From Comamonas testosteroni (GTDB taxonomy: Bacteria > Pseudomonadota > Gammaproteobacteria > Burkholderiales > Burkholderiaceae_C), in NCBI RefSeq assembly GCF_030505195.1, contig NZ_CP129672.1, positions 3,630,501-3,694,500 on the forward strand: a stretch of 64,000 nucleotides of DNA, read 5' to 3'. The notes beneath the pieces are model-generated. The model ran no database searches. It saw only the letters and a list, made by a program, of their open reading frames with translations, and had not been told where the DNA came from. Of the stretch, positions 1 to 8,556 are shown one piece after another; position 1 is the first letter of the stretch; the number at the start of each line of letters is the position of its first letter. The position numbers and the translations under genes were made by a program.

Positions 1-261
1 ATGGACTATGTGCCCGGCCTGCCACTGACCGAACGCACCACACGCCGCGAACAGCTGACAACGCAGCTGCGTACGCTGGAGGAAAAAGAAGAAGAGCTGA
101 TCTGTGAAGCCGAGCTGGCCCACCTGCCGATCTACCGTCGGGCCGACGCCGACCCCGCCGTGGTGCTGGCCTACGACCCGGACGGAGACATGGGGGCACA
201 AGGTGCACGGATGGTGAGCGTCAGCAGCAGCGCCCCCACATCGAACCCAGCCGCGCCTTAG
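1..261 (+). CDS. hypothetical protein, possibly 5'-truncated
   Basis: The open frame begins at the first base of the window and gives 86 residues, so the true start may lie outside. Residues 10-40 are charged and heptad-like (RTTRREQLTTQLRTLEEKEEEL), suggesting a short coiled coil; the last 20 residues are Ser/Ala/Pro-rich and look disordered. I recognise no family. It lies in the presumed integrated element that ends at the tRNA-Arg gene, so a mobile-element or phage origin is possible but unproven. Confidence 0.4.
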   Translation: MDYVPGLPLTERTTRREQLTTQLRTLEEKEEELICEAELAHLPIYRRADADPAVVLAYDPDGDMGAQGARMVSVSSSAPTSNPAAP

Positions 262-392
262 AGCGAGAGCGCTTGCAGGTCTGCGGTGACGGGCTTTACT
301 CCTTGGCCCACGAAATGACCACCATGGGCCTGCAAGCGTGAATGGCTGACATGACAGAGCTGCGGCTGTCATTGCCTTGTGACAGAGGCTTC

Positions 393-418
393 AAGGACTC
401 CTTCGGGAGTCCTTTTTT
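393..418 (+). terminator. intrinsic terminator
   Basis: A perfect 9-bp stem (AAGGACTCC / GGAGTCCTT) with a TTCG tetraloop is followed by a run of six T on the plus strand. It fits termination of the plus-strand unit ending near position 261. No T-run follows it in the minus direction. Confidence 0.75.
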
Positions 419-462
419 GTTGAGGCGGTCAAGGGCCAAGAGCAGCAAAAGATCCAGCAGAT

Positions 463-1095
463 CTATGCGGCTGAAGGCTTGCGCTTGCGTCGCTTCTTCT
501 TCGGTGCTGGTGGCTTTGCATGCAATGCAGCCTGGAACTCGGGACTCTGCAAATGAGCTGCCACCATTTGATGCCCTTCGTAGGCCCGCTTGGCGAACTC
601 CCAAATGTTGCCCAGGTGGGTGTCCAGAAGCTGGTGTGTTTCGTTGAGATAAGTCAGCGAAGCCTCACAGCCTTCAGCAGTCTGCAAGTCGAAGCTGTCG
701 AGGAAGTGATGCACCAGTAAGTTTCGGCGCTCATGCACGACCGTCAGGTCACGCGAGAGGGCTGCATGCATTTCAGGTGGGACTTTTATGTTCAAGCGGA
801 AGGCAAAGTGTCCCTTGTCCTCTGCTTTATTGATTTCACGGTCATCTTCTGCCGATCCCTCAACGCTCAAATATTTGGCCAGCAGCTCTTCTTTGAGCCA
901 GCCGAGAGGTGATTCTTTGACTAGCTTCTGACGAGCCTCATAGCTAGCTTTCATATCCTTCGGGGCCAGCGAAACGAATCGGCCTACAACAAGACCCTTG
1001 AGCATTAGTTCTAGGTGCTGGCACCGCAGAAGTGCACGGCCCAGCAAGCAGTGAATGTCTGTTAGTAAAGATTGGCTCTGTGGGTCGTGGCTCAT
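463..1095 (-). CDS. hypothetical protein with basic C-terminal tail
   Basis: Encodes 210 residues from the ATG giving MSHDPQSQS; the frame stays open 36 codons upstream, but that stretch is Cys/Ser-rich and unlike a protein start. No good Shine-Dalgarno is visible at either. The body is helical, with a central HERRNLLVHHFLD segment recalling the N-rich/HEPN-like RNLxxH pattern of small alpha-helical RNA-binding or toxin proteins, but the match is too weak to assign. The C-terminus is very basic (KKKRRKRKPSAA), suggesting nucleic-acid contact. It belongs to the accessory region left of the tRNA. Confidence 0.5.
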   Translation of the reverse strand: MSHDPQSQSLLTDIHCLLGRALLRCQHLELMLKGLVVGRFVSLAPKDMKASYEARQKLVKESPLGWLKEELLAKYLSVEGSAEDDREINKAEDKGHFAFRLNIKVPPEMHAALSRDLTVVHERRNLLVHHFLDSFDLQTAEGCEASLTYLNETHQLLDTHLGNIWEFAKRAYEGHQMVAAHLQSPEFQAALHAKPPAPKKKRRKRKPSAA

Positions 1096-1205
1096 TGAGC
1101 TAAGCGCCGATTTTCTGTGGATTTGTGACTTCGCTTGCCCGCTGTGGCCGACGGCTCGACACACAGCGGATGTTGAGTAGCTATTTTCTCGGAAGAGCGT
1201 CAAGT

Positions 1206-1412
1206 CTACTTCTTGCCACCCCCGGCTGGTGCATTGCTACGGCCACCGCCCGAAACGTTGCCTGTGGTGCTTGGCCAGCCACCGGCATTGCCCTGGCCAC
1301 GGCCGCCGCTGGAGCCGGAGCTGCCTCCTTTGCTGCCGCCACCTTGAGACCCGCCCCCACCTTGTGAGCCGCCGCTGCGACCGCCACCACCGCTCATGCC
1401 ACCTTTGCTCAT
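1206..1412 (-). CDS. small Gly/Ser-rich hypothetical protein
   Basis: Encodes 68 residues from MSKGGMSGGG, chosen because AGGAG lies seven bases upstream of this ATG; the frame extends 28 codons further up without such a site. Almost the whole chain is Gly, Ser, Gln and Lys in short repeats (GGGGSQGGG type), so it is low complexity and probably disordered. Small proteins like this are common in integrated elements and plasmids. No function can be assigned. Confidence 0.45.
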   Translation of the reverse strand: MSKGGMSGGGGRSGGSQGGGGSQGGGSKGGSSGSSGGRGQGNAGGWPSTTGNVSGGGRSNAPAGGGKK

Positions 1413-1563
1413 TGCTGTCTCCTGGCCGGTTTGAGTAGGCGACGCGCCACTATCCGGCTTTCGTTGCGCGTCGTAAGGAACGATGAACCGTATCAAGCTG
1501 CCTTGCTGTCGAAGATGTTAAGCGAGGTGGATCTGTTCCTACGTTCTCACTGCGAATTTGCCT

Positions 1564-1814
1564 GTTCCCACTGCGAGTGGGAACACTTTTATTTAATAAA
1601 TTCAAAGGTTTACAAGCGTTTTTCGCGTTTGTTCCCGCGTTCCCACTAAAAAAAGACATACCCCGAAGGAAGTGCGGTTGCATGTGTGCCTTGAGCTGCA
1701 ATCTGTTCCCACTGCCGGTGGAACACTTTTATTGAATGAATTCAAAGACTTGAAATCATTTTTTGAGTTTGTTCCCACGTTCCCACTAAAAAAGAGTCAT
1801 ACCCCGAAGGAAGT
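1564..1814. repeat. two diverged ~110-bp direct repeats with palindromic heads
   Basis: Copy 1 is about 1564-1673 and copy 2 about 1704-1814, with period ~140 bp. Both begin GTTCCCACTG, share ACACTTTTATT..AA..AATTCAAAG, carry GTTCCC[AG]CGTTCCCACTAAAAAA, and end ATACCCCGAAGGAAGT. Copy 1 opens with a perfect dyad GTTCCCACT-GCG-AGTGGGAAC (1564-1584); in copy 2 one base of the right arm is lost. A further degenerate unit (GTTCCTACGTTCTCACTGCG) precedes copy 1. No convincing gene lies between 1413 and 2498. Confidence 0.75.
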
Positions 1815-2185
1815 TGCATGAGTGCAAGCAGTTGCCGCGCCTGTTTAACGAGTTTTGACCGAGCGAATGCAGTTTTAGTGGCGGCCCCGGAGGGGGCTGG
1901 GCAAGGCCTTTTGTGCGCTGCAACGGGTAGCAGTGAGGCAGGCATGGCACCAGAGAAGACAGTGCTCGGGCCGCCTTCTGGAGCCGATAGGGACCAGCAT
2001 GGCTGTGGCCACGGCCTGCAGGGCATGCCTAAAAACACTTCTCTATGACGCGGATGCCCCGAGCCGCATGTGCCCGCTGTTCTACGGCCCTCTATAGGGG
2101 GTTGTGTTGTACGACCGGCCACGGGTCCTTCCCGCATAGCTTGGATGCGGGTAATTCGAGCCGCGTTGTCGGACTTTTCAGCGGG

Positions 2186-2385
2186 TTGCTAAGGGGGGTT
2201 AAGTGAAGATCTGAACTCTACGAATCAGCAGAGTAGTGCAGTCGTAAGTTTTGAGATGGCAACCGCAGGGGGTTAAGTGAACCTGGCCTGTGGGGGTATC
2301 TTGCCCGGATCCTTGGGGGGTACATCGGCAGGATCTGGGGGCACATCCTGCCGAGTGCCTTGGGGGCACAAATGAAATGTGCCCC
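2186..2385. repeat. repeat-rich att-proximal region
   Basis: Two copies of GGGGGTTAAGTGAA (near 2196 and 2272) are followed by four short TGGGGG[TC]A-type units between about 2290 and 2370. A perfect 10-bp dyad TCGGCAGGAT / ATCCTGCCGA occupies 2325-2354 and a second dyad GGGGCACA / TGTGCCCC occupies 2363-2385. The array ends about 115 bp from the 3' end of tRNA-Arg. I infer integrase arm-type sites or accessory-factor sites of an element inserted at the tRNA; no integrase gene is in the window. Confidence 0.5.
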
Positions 2386-2454
2386 ACATATGCGTGGATG
2401 CCATTGGACTCTGATGGACTTCAGTGGAAAGAAAAATGCCGTTTTCAGAGGAGA

Positions 2455-2492
2455 AATAAAAAAGTCCGGAAGCCTTTGGAAGCTACCGGACT
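2455..2492 (-). terminator. terminator of tRNA-Arg
   Basis: On the minus strand a stem AGTCCGG / CCGGACT, with an internally structured loop, is followed by TTTTTTATTT, seven bases beyond the CCA end of the tRNA gene. Confidence 0.75.
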
Positions 2493-2498
2493 AGAAAA

Positions 2499-2573
2499 TG
2501 GTCCCCCCGACAGGAATCGAACCTGTATCTGTCGCTTAGGAGGCGACCGTTCTATCCATTGAACTACGGGGAG
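2499..2573 (-). tRNA. tRNA-Arg (anticodon CCU)
   Basis: The 75-nt minus-strand gene folds as a cloverleaf: acceptor CTCCCCG / CGGGGGG with one T-G pair, D arm with GTTC / GAAC, anticodon stem GTCGC / GCGAC with loop CTCCTAA (anticodon CCT, decoding AGG), T arm ACAGG-TTCGATT-CCTGT, discriminator A and encoded CCA. Its 3' end faces the repeat-rich region at 1-2.4 kb, the usual geometry for an element integrated at a tRNA 3' end. Confidence 0.95.
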
Positions 2574-2624
2574 GGACGCTGGATTCTACCTGTGTTGCCA
2601 GCCTGTGGAATCCAACCGACTTAT

Positions 2625-3584
2625 TTATGCCGGCTCAGTACTGTTGACTTCGACAGAGACGTGGGAGAGTTCTTCGTGTACCGACAGCAACTGGCGGATG
2701 TAGTCGGGTGTGACCGTGGCTGCGCCCTCGACCTCGACTGCGATGATGCAGGCATAGTGGTTCTTGCCCACGCGCCAGACATGCAGGTCTGTGATGTTGA
2801 CGGGTTGTGGACCTTGTGCAATGGCTTCACGCACTTCTTCCACGACGGGAGCATCCATTTCGGCATCGAGCAGCACGCGGCAGCTATCGCGCAGCAGGCC
2901 TAAGGCCCATATTGCCACCATCGCGGAGCCGACCAGGCCCATGACCGAATCCAGCCAGACAAAGCCCAGGAGCATGCCGCCCAGCAACGCTGCGATGGCC
3001 ATGACCGATGTGGCTGCGTCTGCAATCACGTGCAGATAGGCCGAGCGCAGGTTCAGGTCGCCATGCGCATGGTTGTGTCCATGGTGATGATCGCTGTGGT
3101 GCTCATGGCCTTGGTGATGGCGGTGCCCGTCCTTGAGCAGCCAGGCACACGCCAGGTTGACCAGCAGGCCAAGAGTTGCCACGCCGATGGCCTGCTGATA
3201 GTGAATGGCGGCAGGAGAGAGCAGACGTTGTATGGATTCAAAAGCCATCAGGGCGGCAACCAGCAGCAGGAAGATGGCGCTGGTGTAGCCCGCCAGGATT
3301 TCTATCTTCCAGGTACCGAAGCTGAAACGTCTGTCATTGGCCAGTTTGCGCGCACCGGCATAGGCGCTGACGGACAGACCCAACGCCAGCGCGTGTGAAC
3401 TCATATGCCAGCCATCGGCCAGCAGGGCCATGGAGTTGAAGTAATAGCCGGCAGTGATTTCCAGCACCATCATGGCCAGCGTCAGCAACATGGTCAGCTT
3501 GGCGTTTTTTTCACCCAGCTGATTGCCTTGGTCAAAGCGGTGGGAGTGTTGCCGGGTCAGGGGGGAGTCGGTGTATGAGGTCAT
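2625..3584 (-). CDS. dmeF: CDF-family divalent metal exporter (DmeF-like)
   Basis: A 319-residue cation diffusion facilitator, an inner-membrane antiporter that exports Co2+, Ni2+ or Zn2+ against protons. Six hydrophobic helices are visible; the family site lies in LLADGWHMSSHA (helix 2, Asp-x3-His) and again in HVIADAATS (helix 5, His-x3-Asp). A His-rich cytoplasmic loop (about residues 155-180, repeated HH/GH) and a C-terminal ferredoxin-like domain with DLHVWRVG follow. The His loop and DLHVW motif favour DmeF. The start at MTSYTDS is preferred to an open extension 17 codons upstream. It is divergent from a CsoR/RcnR repressor with a matching operator between them, so metal-induced expression is expected. 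Metal specificity is inferred. Confidence 0.88.
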   Translation of the reverse strand: MTSYTDSPLTRQHSHRFDQGNQLGEKNAKLTMLLTLAMMVLEITAGYYFNSMALLADGWHMSSHALALGLSVSAYAGARKLANDRRFSFGTWKIEILAGYTSAIFLLLVAALMAFESIQRLLSPAAIHYQQAIGVATLGLLVNLACAWLLKDGHRHHQGHEHHSDHHHGHNHAHGDLNLRSAYLHVIADAATSVMAIAALLGGMLLGFVWLDSVMGLVGSAMVAIWALGLLRDSCRVLLDAEMDAPVVEEVREAIAQGPQPVNITDLHVWRVGKNHYACIIAVEVEGAATVTPDYIRQLLSVHEELSHVSVEVNSTEPA

Positions 3585-3602
3585 GATTGGCGTGTTTTCA
3601 TA

Positions 3603-3617
3603 TACTCTACCCCAGTA
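3603..3617. promoter_or_regulatory. RcnR/CsoR-type operator
   Basis: The sequence TACT-CTACCCC-AGTA reads TACT-GGGGTAG-AGTA on the other strand, fitting the known RcnR pattern of TACT and AGTA flanking a G-tract. It sits in the 71-bp gap between the divergent exporter and repressor genes, where it could control both. Confidence 0.65.
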
Positions 3618-3655
3618 TATTTTCCATACCGACATGAGGACTACAATTCCTACCT

Positions 3656-3931
3656 ATGTCGCATACCGTTTCGAATCAAAAGCCATTGCTCGCGCGCATT
3701 CGCCGTATCAAGGGGCAGACACAGGCTCTTGAGCGAGCTCTGGAAGAAGGGCAGGACTGTGCCGTGGTGCTGCAGCAACTGGCGGCTGTGCGCGGGGCCG
3801 TCAATGGTTTGATGCTGGAGCTGCTCGAAGGCCATGTGCGCGAGCATCTGGGGGCCGAGGCCGCGACGGCCGAGCAGCGTGAACAGGATCTGGAGCTGGT
3901 CGTGAAGGTGCTGCGTTCCTACGTCAAATAA
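3656..3931 (+). CDS. metal-sensing repressor, CsoR/RcnR/FrmR family
   Basis: A 91-residue all-helical protein of the DUF156 family. The N-terminus carries the conserved DNA-contacting helix (LLARIRRIKGQTQALERALEEG), then DCAVVLQQLAAVRGAVNGLMLELLEGHVREHL, with Cys at about residue 35, His near 60 and 64, at the usual inducer-site positions (Cys and His of the W-X-Y-Z fingerprint). Such proteins release DNA on binding metal or formaldehyde. Divergence from a CDF exporter and the intervening TACT-G-tract-AGTA operator favour a Ni/Co sensor (RcnR or DmeR) over FrmR. Confidence 0.85.
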   Translation: MSHTVSNQKPLLARIRRIKGQTQALERALEEGQDCAVVLQQLAAVRGAVNGLMLELLEGHVREHLGAEAATAEQREQDLELVVKVLRSYVK

Positions 3932-3970
3932 GGCGTGGCAGCAGGCCGCTGAGGGCCTGAATAAAGTGGA

Positions 3971-4246
3971 TCAAGACCGTAACTGCGCAACCAGATCATT
4001 GATGAATGGCTGTATCCCAGGATGCTTGCGTAGCCATTCCCTGCCCAGAAATTCTTCGATCGACTGCTGCTGCAGCCCGAGGCCGGGCCGGCCAGCCGAT
4101 GCGGCCACAAGCAAGTCATGAGCGCGGTTCATGACCTGCTCGCTGTCTGCGGCCGCAGGCTCACCCAGTTCCAGCATCCATTCCTGCTGGATGCGGAGTA
4201 TGAGCTTGCCTGCGGCTTGCTCAAGCGCTGTGCGGCTGCGTGGCAT
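3971..4246 (-). CDS. hypothetical protein
   Basis: Encodes 91 mostly helical residues (MPRSRTALEQ start) with no membrane segment, Cys pair or known motif. Coding character resembles its neighbours and it lies 57 bp downstream of tamB on the same strand, so it may be the last gene of that transcript. I do not recognise the family. Confidence 0.55.
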   Translation of the reverse strand: MPRSRTALEQAAGKLILRIQQEWMLELGEPAAADSEQVMNRAHDLLVAASAGRPGLGLQQQSIEEFLGREWLRKHPGIQPFINDLVAQLRS

Positions 4247-4303
4247 CGCAGGATTGATAGCTGTTATCGCATGCCAGCAAGGGGATGAAGGCAGCTCTCA
4301 TGC

Positions 4304-7300
4304 TTAGTCCTTGCGAACGGTATAGACGATGTCCATGGCGCTGGTCATGCCGGTCTGTGCGCGCAAAGTGACGCTGCGCGACAGGTCGTAGAAGATGTAG
4401 ATGATGCCCATGGCTCCCGACAGGCTCTGCTCGTAGGTCAGGTAGAGCTTGTCCGAGATGCGCTTGCCCATGGTCAGCGCCGCACCTGCTGCATCCGTGC
4501 CATCGCCGCCGCCCTTGAATCCGACTTCATCGAGCCCCAGGCTGCCCGCAATCTTGCCGCTGGAGCTGTTGCCGCCAGCCAGCAGGGCCATGGCGGCCTG
4601 CTGGAGCAAGGCGCTGCTGGCCCCGCCGGAGGCAGGGTCGCGGCCCATGACTACCCAGGAGAGCTTTTCCGCGTCAGGCAGGGCTGGGTCCGAGTACAGC
4701 AGCACGCGTGGCGAACTGGCCGTGCCTAGTACTTGCACGCCGGCCTTGACGGCAATATTCGGGCGCAGCGCCAGTATGTCCAGCGAGGGGTTGTTATAGG
4801 GACCGTTGAAGCGAATCAGGCCGGTTTCCACATTCAGCGACTGGCCCCAGGCGCGGTAGCGACCTTGCTCGGTACGGATTTCGCCAGTCACGCTGGGCGG
4901 GCCGCCGATGTAGCTGGCACCTCGCACTTCGAGCTGGCCCAGCAGCCGCGTGGTGATGCCAAATCCTTGCAGCGCAAAGTCACGGCCCATGTCGAGCTTG
5001 ACGAGAATGTCGGGCACCTTGCGCGGAGTGGCGCGGGCCTGCTCCTTGCGGGCCTGTTGCTCGCTACGTCGGCGTTCTTCCTCTTCGGCCTTGCGCGATG
5101 CCGCCGAGCGCACGACCACATCCTTGTCCAGCGATGGTGCGGATTCCTCGGGCAGGATGATGGAGGCTCTGTCGACCGTCAGGTCGCCGCGCAGCGTGAA
5201 CTGGCCTCGCTCCAGTCGGGCCTGCAGATCGCCGGAGACGCTGACCTGACGATCGGCGCGCACCAGGACCTGCAGCTTGCTGGCCCTGGCCTGCAGATTC
5301 ATGCTCAGACCTGATTCGCCTCCCGCACCCGGTGGTGTGAACTGGGCATAGCCCGAGCCGGTAAGCTGGCCGCCGTCTTCGGGAGCTCGGGTCAGATTGC
5401 CGCTATAGCCCAGAATGCGCGCCTGGCTGCCCTTGCCGCCCTTGAGGCGCAGTTCGGTGATGTCCAGCCTGGTGCCTTGCAGCTTGGCGCGCAGAATGCC
5501 GTCGCGCAGGTCCACGCCATCGAGCAAGGACGCGATGTTGAGCCCATCGGCCTTGATATCGCCCTGCCACTTTGGGTCCTGCAAAGTGCCGCTGATGCTG
5601 GCATCCGCCGCCAAGCTGCCCTGAATGCGCCAGCCTGGTGGCGCAAACAAGGACCACAGTCCCATATCGGGCATATTGGCGTGCAACTGACCGGACAGAG
5701 GCGCCGTGGCGGGCAGCGACCAGCCGTCTTTCTGGTAGCTGAGCTGGGTGCGCAGGTCGGCACTGAGCTTGCCTGCGCGCTCGCTGTCCCAGAGCAGTTT
5801 GGCGTTGACCTGGCTGCCCTGAGCCTGCACGTTGAGGCGTATGTCCTTGATGCGCGAGCGCATGCCTGCGCCGCCGATCTGGCGCGTGCGTGTGCCGCCA
5901 GCGCGTTTGGCAGTGGGGCCGGTGGTCTGGATGACGGTGGTGCTGGAGCCATCGTCCACCGCCAGCCGCAGATCACCTGCGGCGCGCTCGACCGTGAGAT
6001 CGGCCTTGAGATCCTTGCCCAAGGTGTCTAGGTTCCAGCGCGCGTTGAAGCTCAGGTCGCCGGAAATCCCTGCGGCCTCCAGTGGCGGATCGTCATCGCC
6101 AAGGCTGAAGGCATCGACCCAGGCCAGTGGAATTCCAAGCGCCTGTCCTGAGCTGCGCACACCCCATTGGCCGCTGGTGGAACGGGTGACGGAGCTCGCT
6201 TCCCATGCCAGCTGGGCGGGGGGCAGCGGCTCGCTGCTGGTACGTCTGAGGCCCAATTTCGGGGGCGTGATCTGCAGCTTGCCGGCGCTGAGTTGATAGA
6301 CGGTGCTGAGCACCGTGCTGCCGCTGGTGCGCTGCTTGATCTGAACGGGAGCGCCAGCTTGCAGCTGTACGACCCAGGGGCCGGGCTTGTTCTTGTCGGG
6401 AGTGAGCTGGGCTTGCAGCTTTTCCAGACTGGCCTGCCAGTCCAGCGGTGCCATGCCCTTGCCGCCGGCCAGGCCGGCCTGCAAAGCGGTGTCGAGCTGA
6501 ATGCTCTTGCCTGCTTGCTGGGCCTGTGCGGTCAGGCCGACCCTGGCATTTTCGGGGCTGCCGTCAATGCTCAATGCCAGCGCAGGCAGGACGGCGCTCT
6601 GTTCGGCTGCGGTGCCGGCGGGCAGATAGCGAATTTTCTCGGCGCGCAGCTTGGCCTGAATCTGCAAGCCACTGGCGGGAATGGCCGCGCCATGGGGAGC
6701 GCTCAGGCGCTTGAGCAGATTTTCCCAACCGCCCTTCAAGGCCAGTTGCAGATCTGCGCTGCCATCGAGTTGCGCGCCGCCCAGCGGATCCTGGACGCCC
6801 GGCAGCTTGCGCAGCCATTGCGTGAGCGTGCTCATGGAGCTGAGCTGCAGCTGGCTTTGGACAACGCCGCTGGCAGGACCCATCTGTCCTTCAATGCTCA
6901 GCTGCGCACCGGGTGCAGCGGCCTTGAGTCGAGCCCTGGCCTGCTGGGTTTCTGTGTTGAATTCCACAGACGTGGCATCGATGCTGGCCTGCAGGGCTTC
7001 CAGCTGCAGCTTTTCCAGCTGCAGCAGCGGGGCCTGCCACTGGCCTTTGGCGGCCAGTGTCTGAATGCGCAGCGCCTTGCTGTCGCGCTTGGCGCTCGCC
7101 GCCTTCAGATTGGCGGCAAACACAATCTTGCTGGCAGCGGCATCGCCGCTGCCAGGCTCGGCTTGAACAGCCTTTGCTCTGATTTCGCCTTCCACAGGGG
7201 CGGCTTCCATCGTGCTGTAGAGATCGGCCGGGTTGAGCTGTTCCACGGTGGCCAGACCTTCAAACAACCGGGTGCTCGGTGTGAACTGACCGCCGAGTGC

Positions 7301-8554
7301 GATGTGGCCCTTGCCGATCTGGATACGGGAGTCGTTCACCTGCCATTGCTGGCCGTCGAAATGGACTCTGGCCATCAGCTCGGCCACGGGCAGGCGTTGC
7401 CGGTCCCAGGGGCCGGGCAGCGCGTTGCTGAAGCTGGTGCTCAGGTTCCAGGGCTGAGCCTCCAGGTTCGCAGCTGCAGCTACCGTTTCGTCGGGGCCGG
7501 CCTGCAATTGGCCGGTCAACAGGGTGCGCGGTCCTTGAGGCCAGAATGCCGAGATATCGAGATTGCGGAGCTGGGCCTTGGCAGCCAGCAGCGGCTGACT
7601 GCGCCAGGGCATGATGCTGGCCGCCACATCCGCCTGCATGGGGAGGGGATCTGCAGCTGGCCCGGAATTCGAGCCTGAGGGCTGCCGATTGCTGTTCTGC
7701 TCGGGGGCAAGATCTGTGTTGCCTTGACGGTCTGCGCCGGAGCCGGAGGTCTCGGCGCTGGCATTGGCGTTGGCTTTGATCTCAAGCCTGGCCGCTTCGG
7801 TGGCCAGCGTGCCTTCGGCTGTCACCCTGGCCTGCACGGCGATGGTGCTGGGGGTCTCATCGCTTTTGTCCAGCGGGTTGGGCACTTGCACATCGCCTGT
7901 TGCTTCGGCCTGCAAGGCCATGGGTGCAGCGCCCTGCAACTTCAGCTGCGCCTGGTAGGCTCCCTGGGCAAAGCGCAGGCTGCTGACTTTGAGTTCATGG
8001 TCTGTGCCCGTGTATTCATAGCGACCGCGCAGGTCCTGCACCACGGCTTCGGGCGGGCCTTGCCAGATGATCTGATCGACCTTGAAGGGCAGCTCTATCT
8101 TCACCGGCAGGGTCAGCGACTTCAGCGGTTCGCTGGCGGGTTTGTCGGGGTCGGGGGTGCTGGAAATGTGCAACTCGGCAATATGAACCTCGCCCAGCTT
8201 GAGTGTGCGCGACAGCAGCAAAGGCCTGAACTGCCAGCCGATCTGAGCTTCCCTCACTTCGACCTTCATGGTCGGGCTTTGCCATTGCAGCCATCCGATG
8301 CGGCCGCCGTTCTTGACGCTGCCAGTGACCTCTTTGGCGACCAGGGACTGGTCTGCGGGCATCCAGCCGGCCACACGCTGCAGCGTTTGGTTGAGCGAGT
8401 CGTCCTTGCCAATCCACCACAGCAGGCTGCCAAGCGCCAGCACCAGGGCGAGCAGGGTCGCTGCAAAGGTCCAGCCCAGCGCACGTAGCCAGCGGCGGCG
8501 TTTGAGAGGCGAAGAGGAGGCCTTGGTGGGAGGGGAGGTGTTTTGTTCTGCCAT
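4304..8554 (-). CDS. tamB: TamB, translocation and assembly module inner-membrane subunit
   Basis: A 1416-residue AsmA-like/DUF490 protein, somewhat longer than the ~1260-residue enterobacterial protein. One N-terminal membrane helix (about residues 24-47, WTFAATLLALVLALGSLLWW) anchors it in the inner membrane; the rest is a long series of beta-rich repeats expected to form a periplasmic hydrophobic groove that carries phospholipids between membranes. The last ~330 residues are the conserved DUF490 domain (PDILVKLDMGRDF, GEIRTEQGRYRAWGQ, RPNIAVKAGVQVLGTASSPRV, ending in VTLRAQTG). It lies immediately downstream of tamA with a two-base gap, as usual for the TamA-TamB pair. Confidence 0.95.
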   Translation of the reverse strand: MAEQNTSPPTKASSSPLKRRRWLRALGWTFAATLLALVLALGSLLWWIGKDDSLNQTLQRVAGWMPADQSLVAKEVTGSVKNGGRIGWLQWQSPTMKVEVREAQIGWQFRPLLLSRTLKLGEVHIAELHISSTPDPDKPASEPLKSLTLPVKIELPFKVDQIIWQGPPEAVVQDLRGRYEYTGTDHELKVSSLRFAQGAYQAQLKLQGAAPMALQAEATGDVQVPNPLDKSDETPSTIAVQARVTAEGTLATEAARLEIKANANASAETSGSGADRQGNTDLAPEQNSNRQPSGSNSGPAADPLPMQADVAASIMPWRSQPLLAAKAQLRNLDISAFWPQGPRTLLTGQLQAGPDETVAAAANLEAQPWNLSTSFSNALPGPWDRQRLPVAELMARVHFDGQQWQVNDSRIQIGKGHIALGGQFTPSTRLFEGLATVEQLNPADLYSTMEAAPVEGEIRAKAVQAEPGSGDAAASKIVFAANLKAASAKRDSKALRIQTLAAKGQWQAPLLQLEKLQLEALQASIDATSVEFNTETQQARARLKAAAPGAQLSIEGQMGPASGVVQSQLQLSSMSTLTQWLRKLPGVQDPLGGAQLDGSADLQLALKGGWENLLKRLSAPHGAAIPASGLQIQAKLRAEKIRYLPAGTAAEQSAVLPALALSIDGSPENARVGLTAQAQQAGKSIQLDTALQAGLAGGKGMAPLDWQASLEKLQAQLTPDKNKPGPWVVQLQAGAPVQIKQRTSGSTVLSTVYQLSAGKLQITPPKLGLRRTSSEPLPPAQLAWEASSVTRSTSGQWGVRSSGQALGIPLAWVDAFSLGDDDPPLEAAGISGDLSFNARWNLDTLGKDLKADLTVERAAGDLRLAVDDGSSTTVIQTTGPTAKRAGGTRTRQIGGAGMRSRIKDIRLNVQAQGSQVNAKLLWDSERAGKLSADLRTQLSYQKDGWSLPATAPLSGQLHANMPDMGLWSLFAPPGWRIQGSLAADASISGTLQDPKWQGDIKADGLNIASLLDGVDLRDGILRAKLQGTRLDITELRLKGGKGSQARILGYSGNLTRAPEDGGQLTGSGYAQFTPPGAGGESGLSMNLQARASKLQVLVRADRQVSVSGDLQARLERGQFTLRGDLTVDRASIILPEESAPSLDKDVVVRSAASRKAEEEERRRSEQQARKEQARATPRKVPDILVKLDMGRDFALQGFGITTRLLGQLEVRGASYIGGPPSVTGEIRTEQGRYRAWGQSLNVETGLIRFNGPYNNPSLDILALRPNIAVKAGVQVLGTASSPRVLLYSDPALPDAEKLSWVVMGRDPASGGASSALLQQAAMALLAGGNSSSGKIAGSLGLDEVGFKGGGDGTDAAGAALTMGKRISDKLYLTYEQSLSGAMGIIYIFYDLSRSVTLRAQTGMTSAMDIVYTVRKD

Positions 8555-8556
8555 GC

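Noticed and set aside
6167..7678. 503-codon plus-strand frame opposite tamB
   Set aside because: It is an antisense shadow of the conserved TamB frame in GC-rich DNA.
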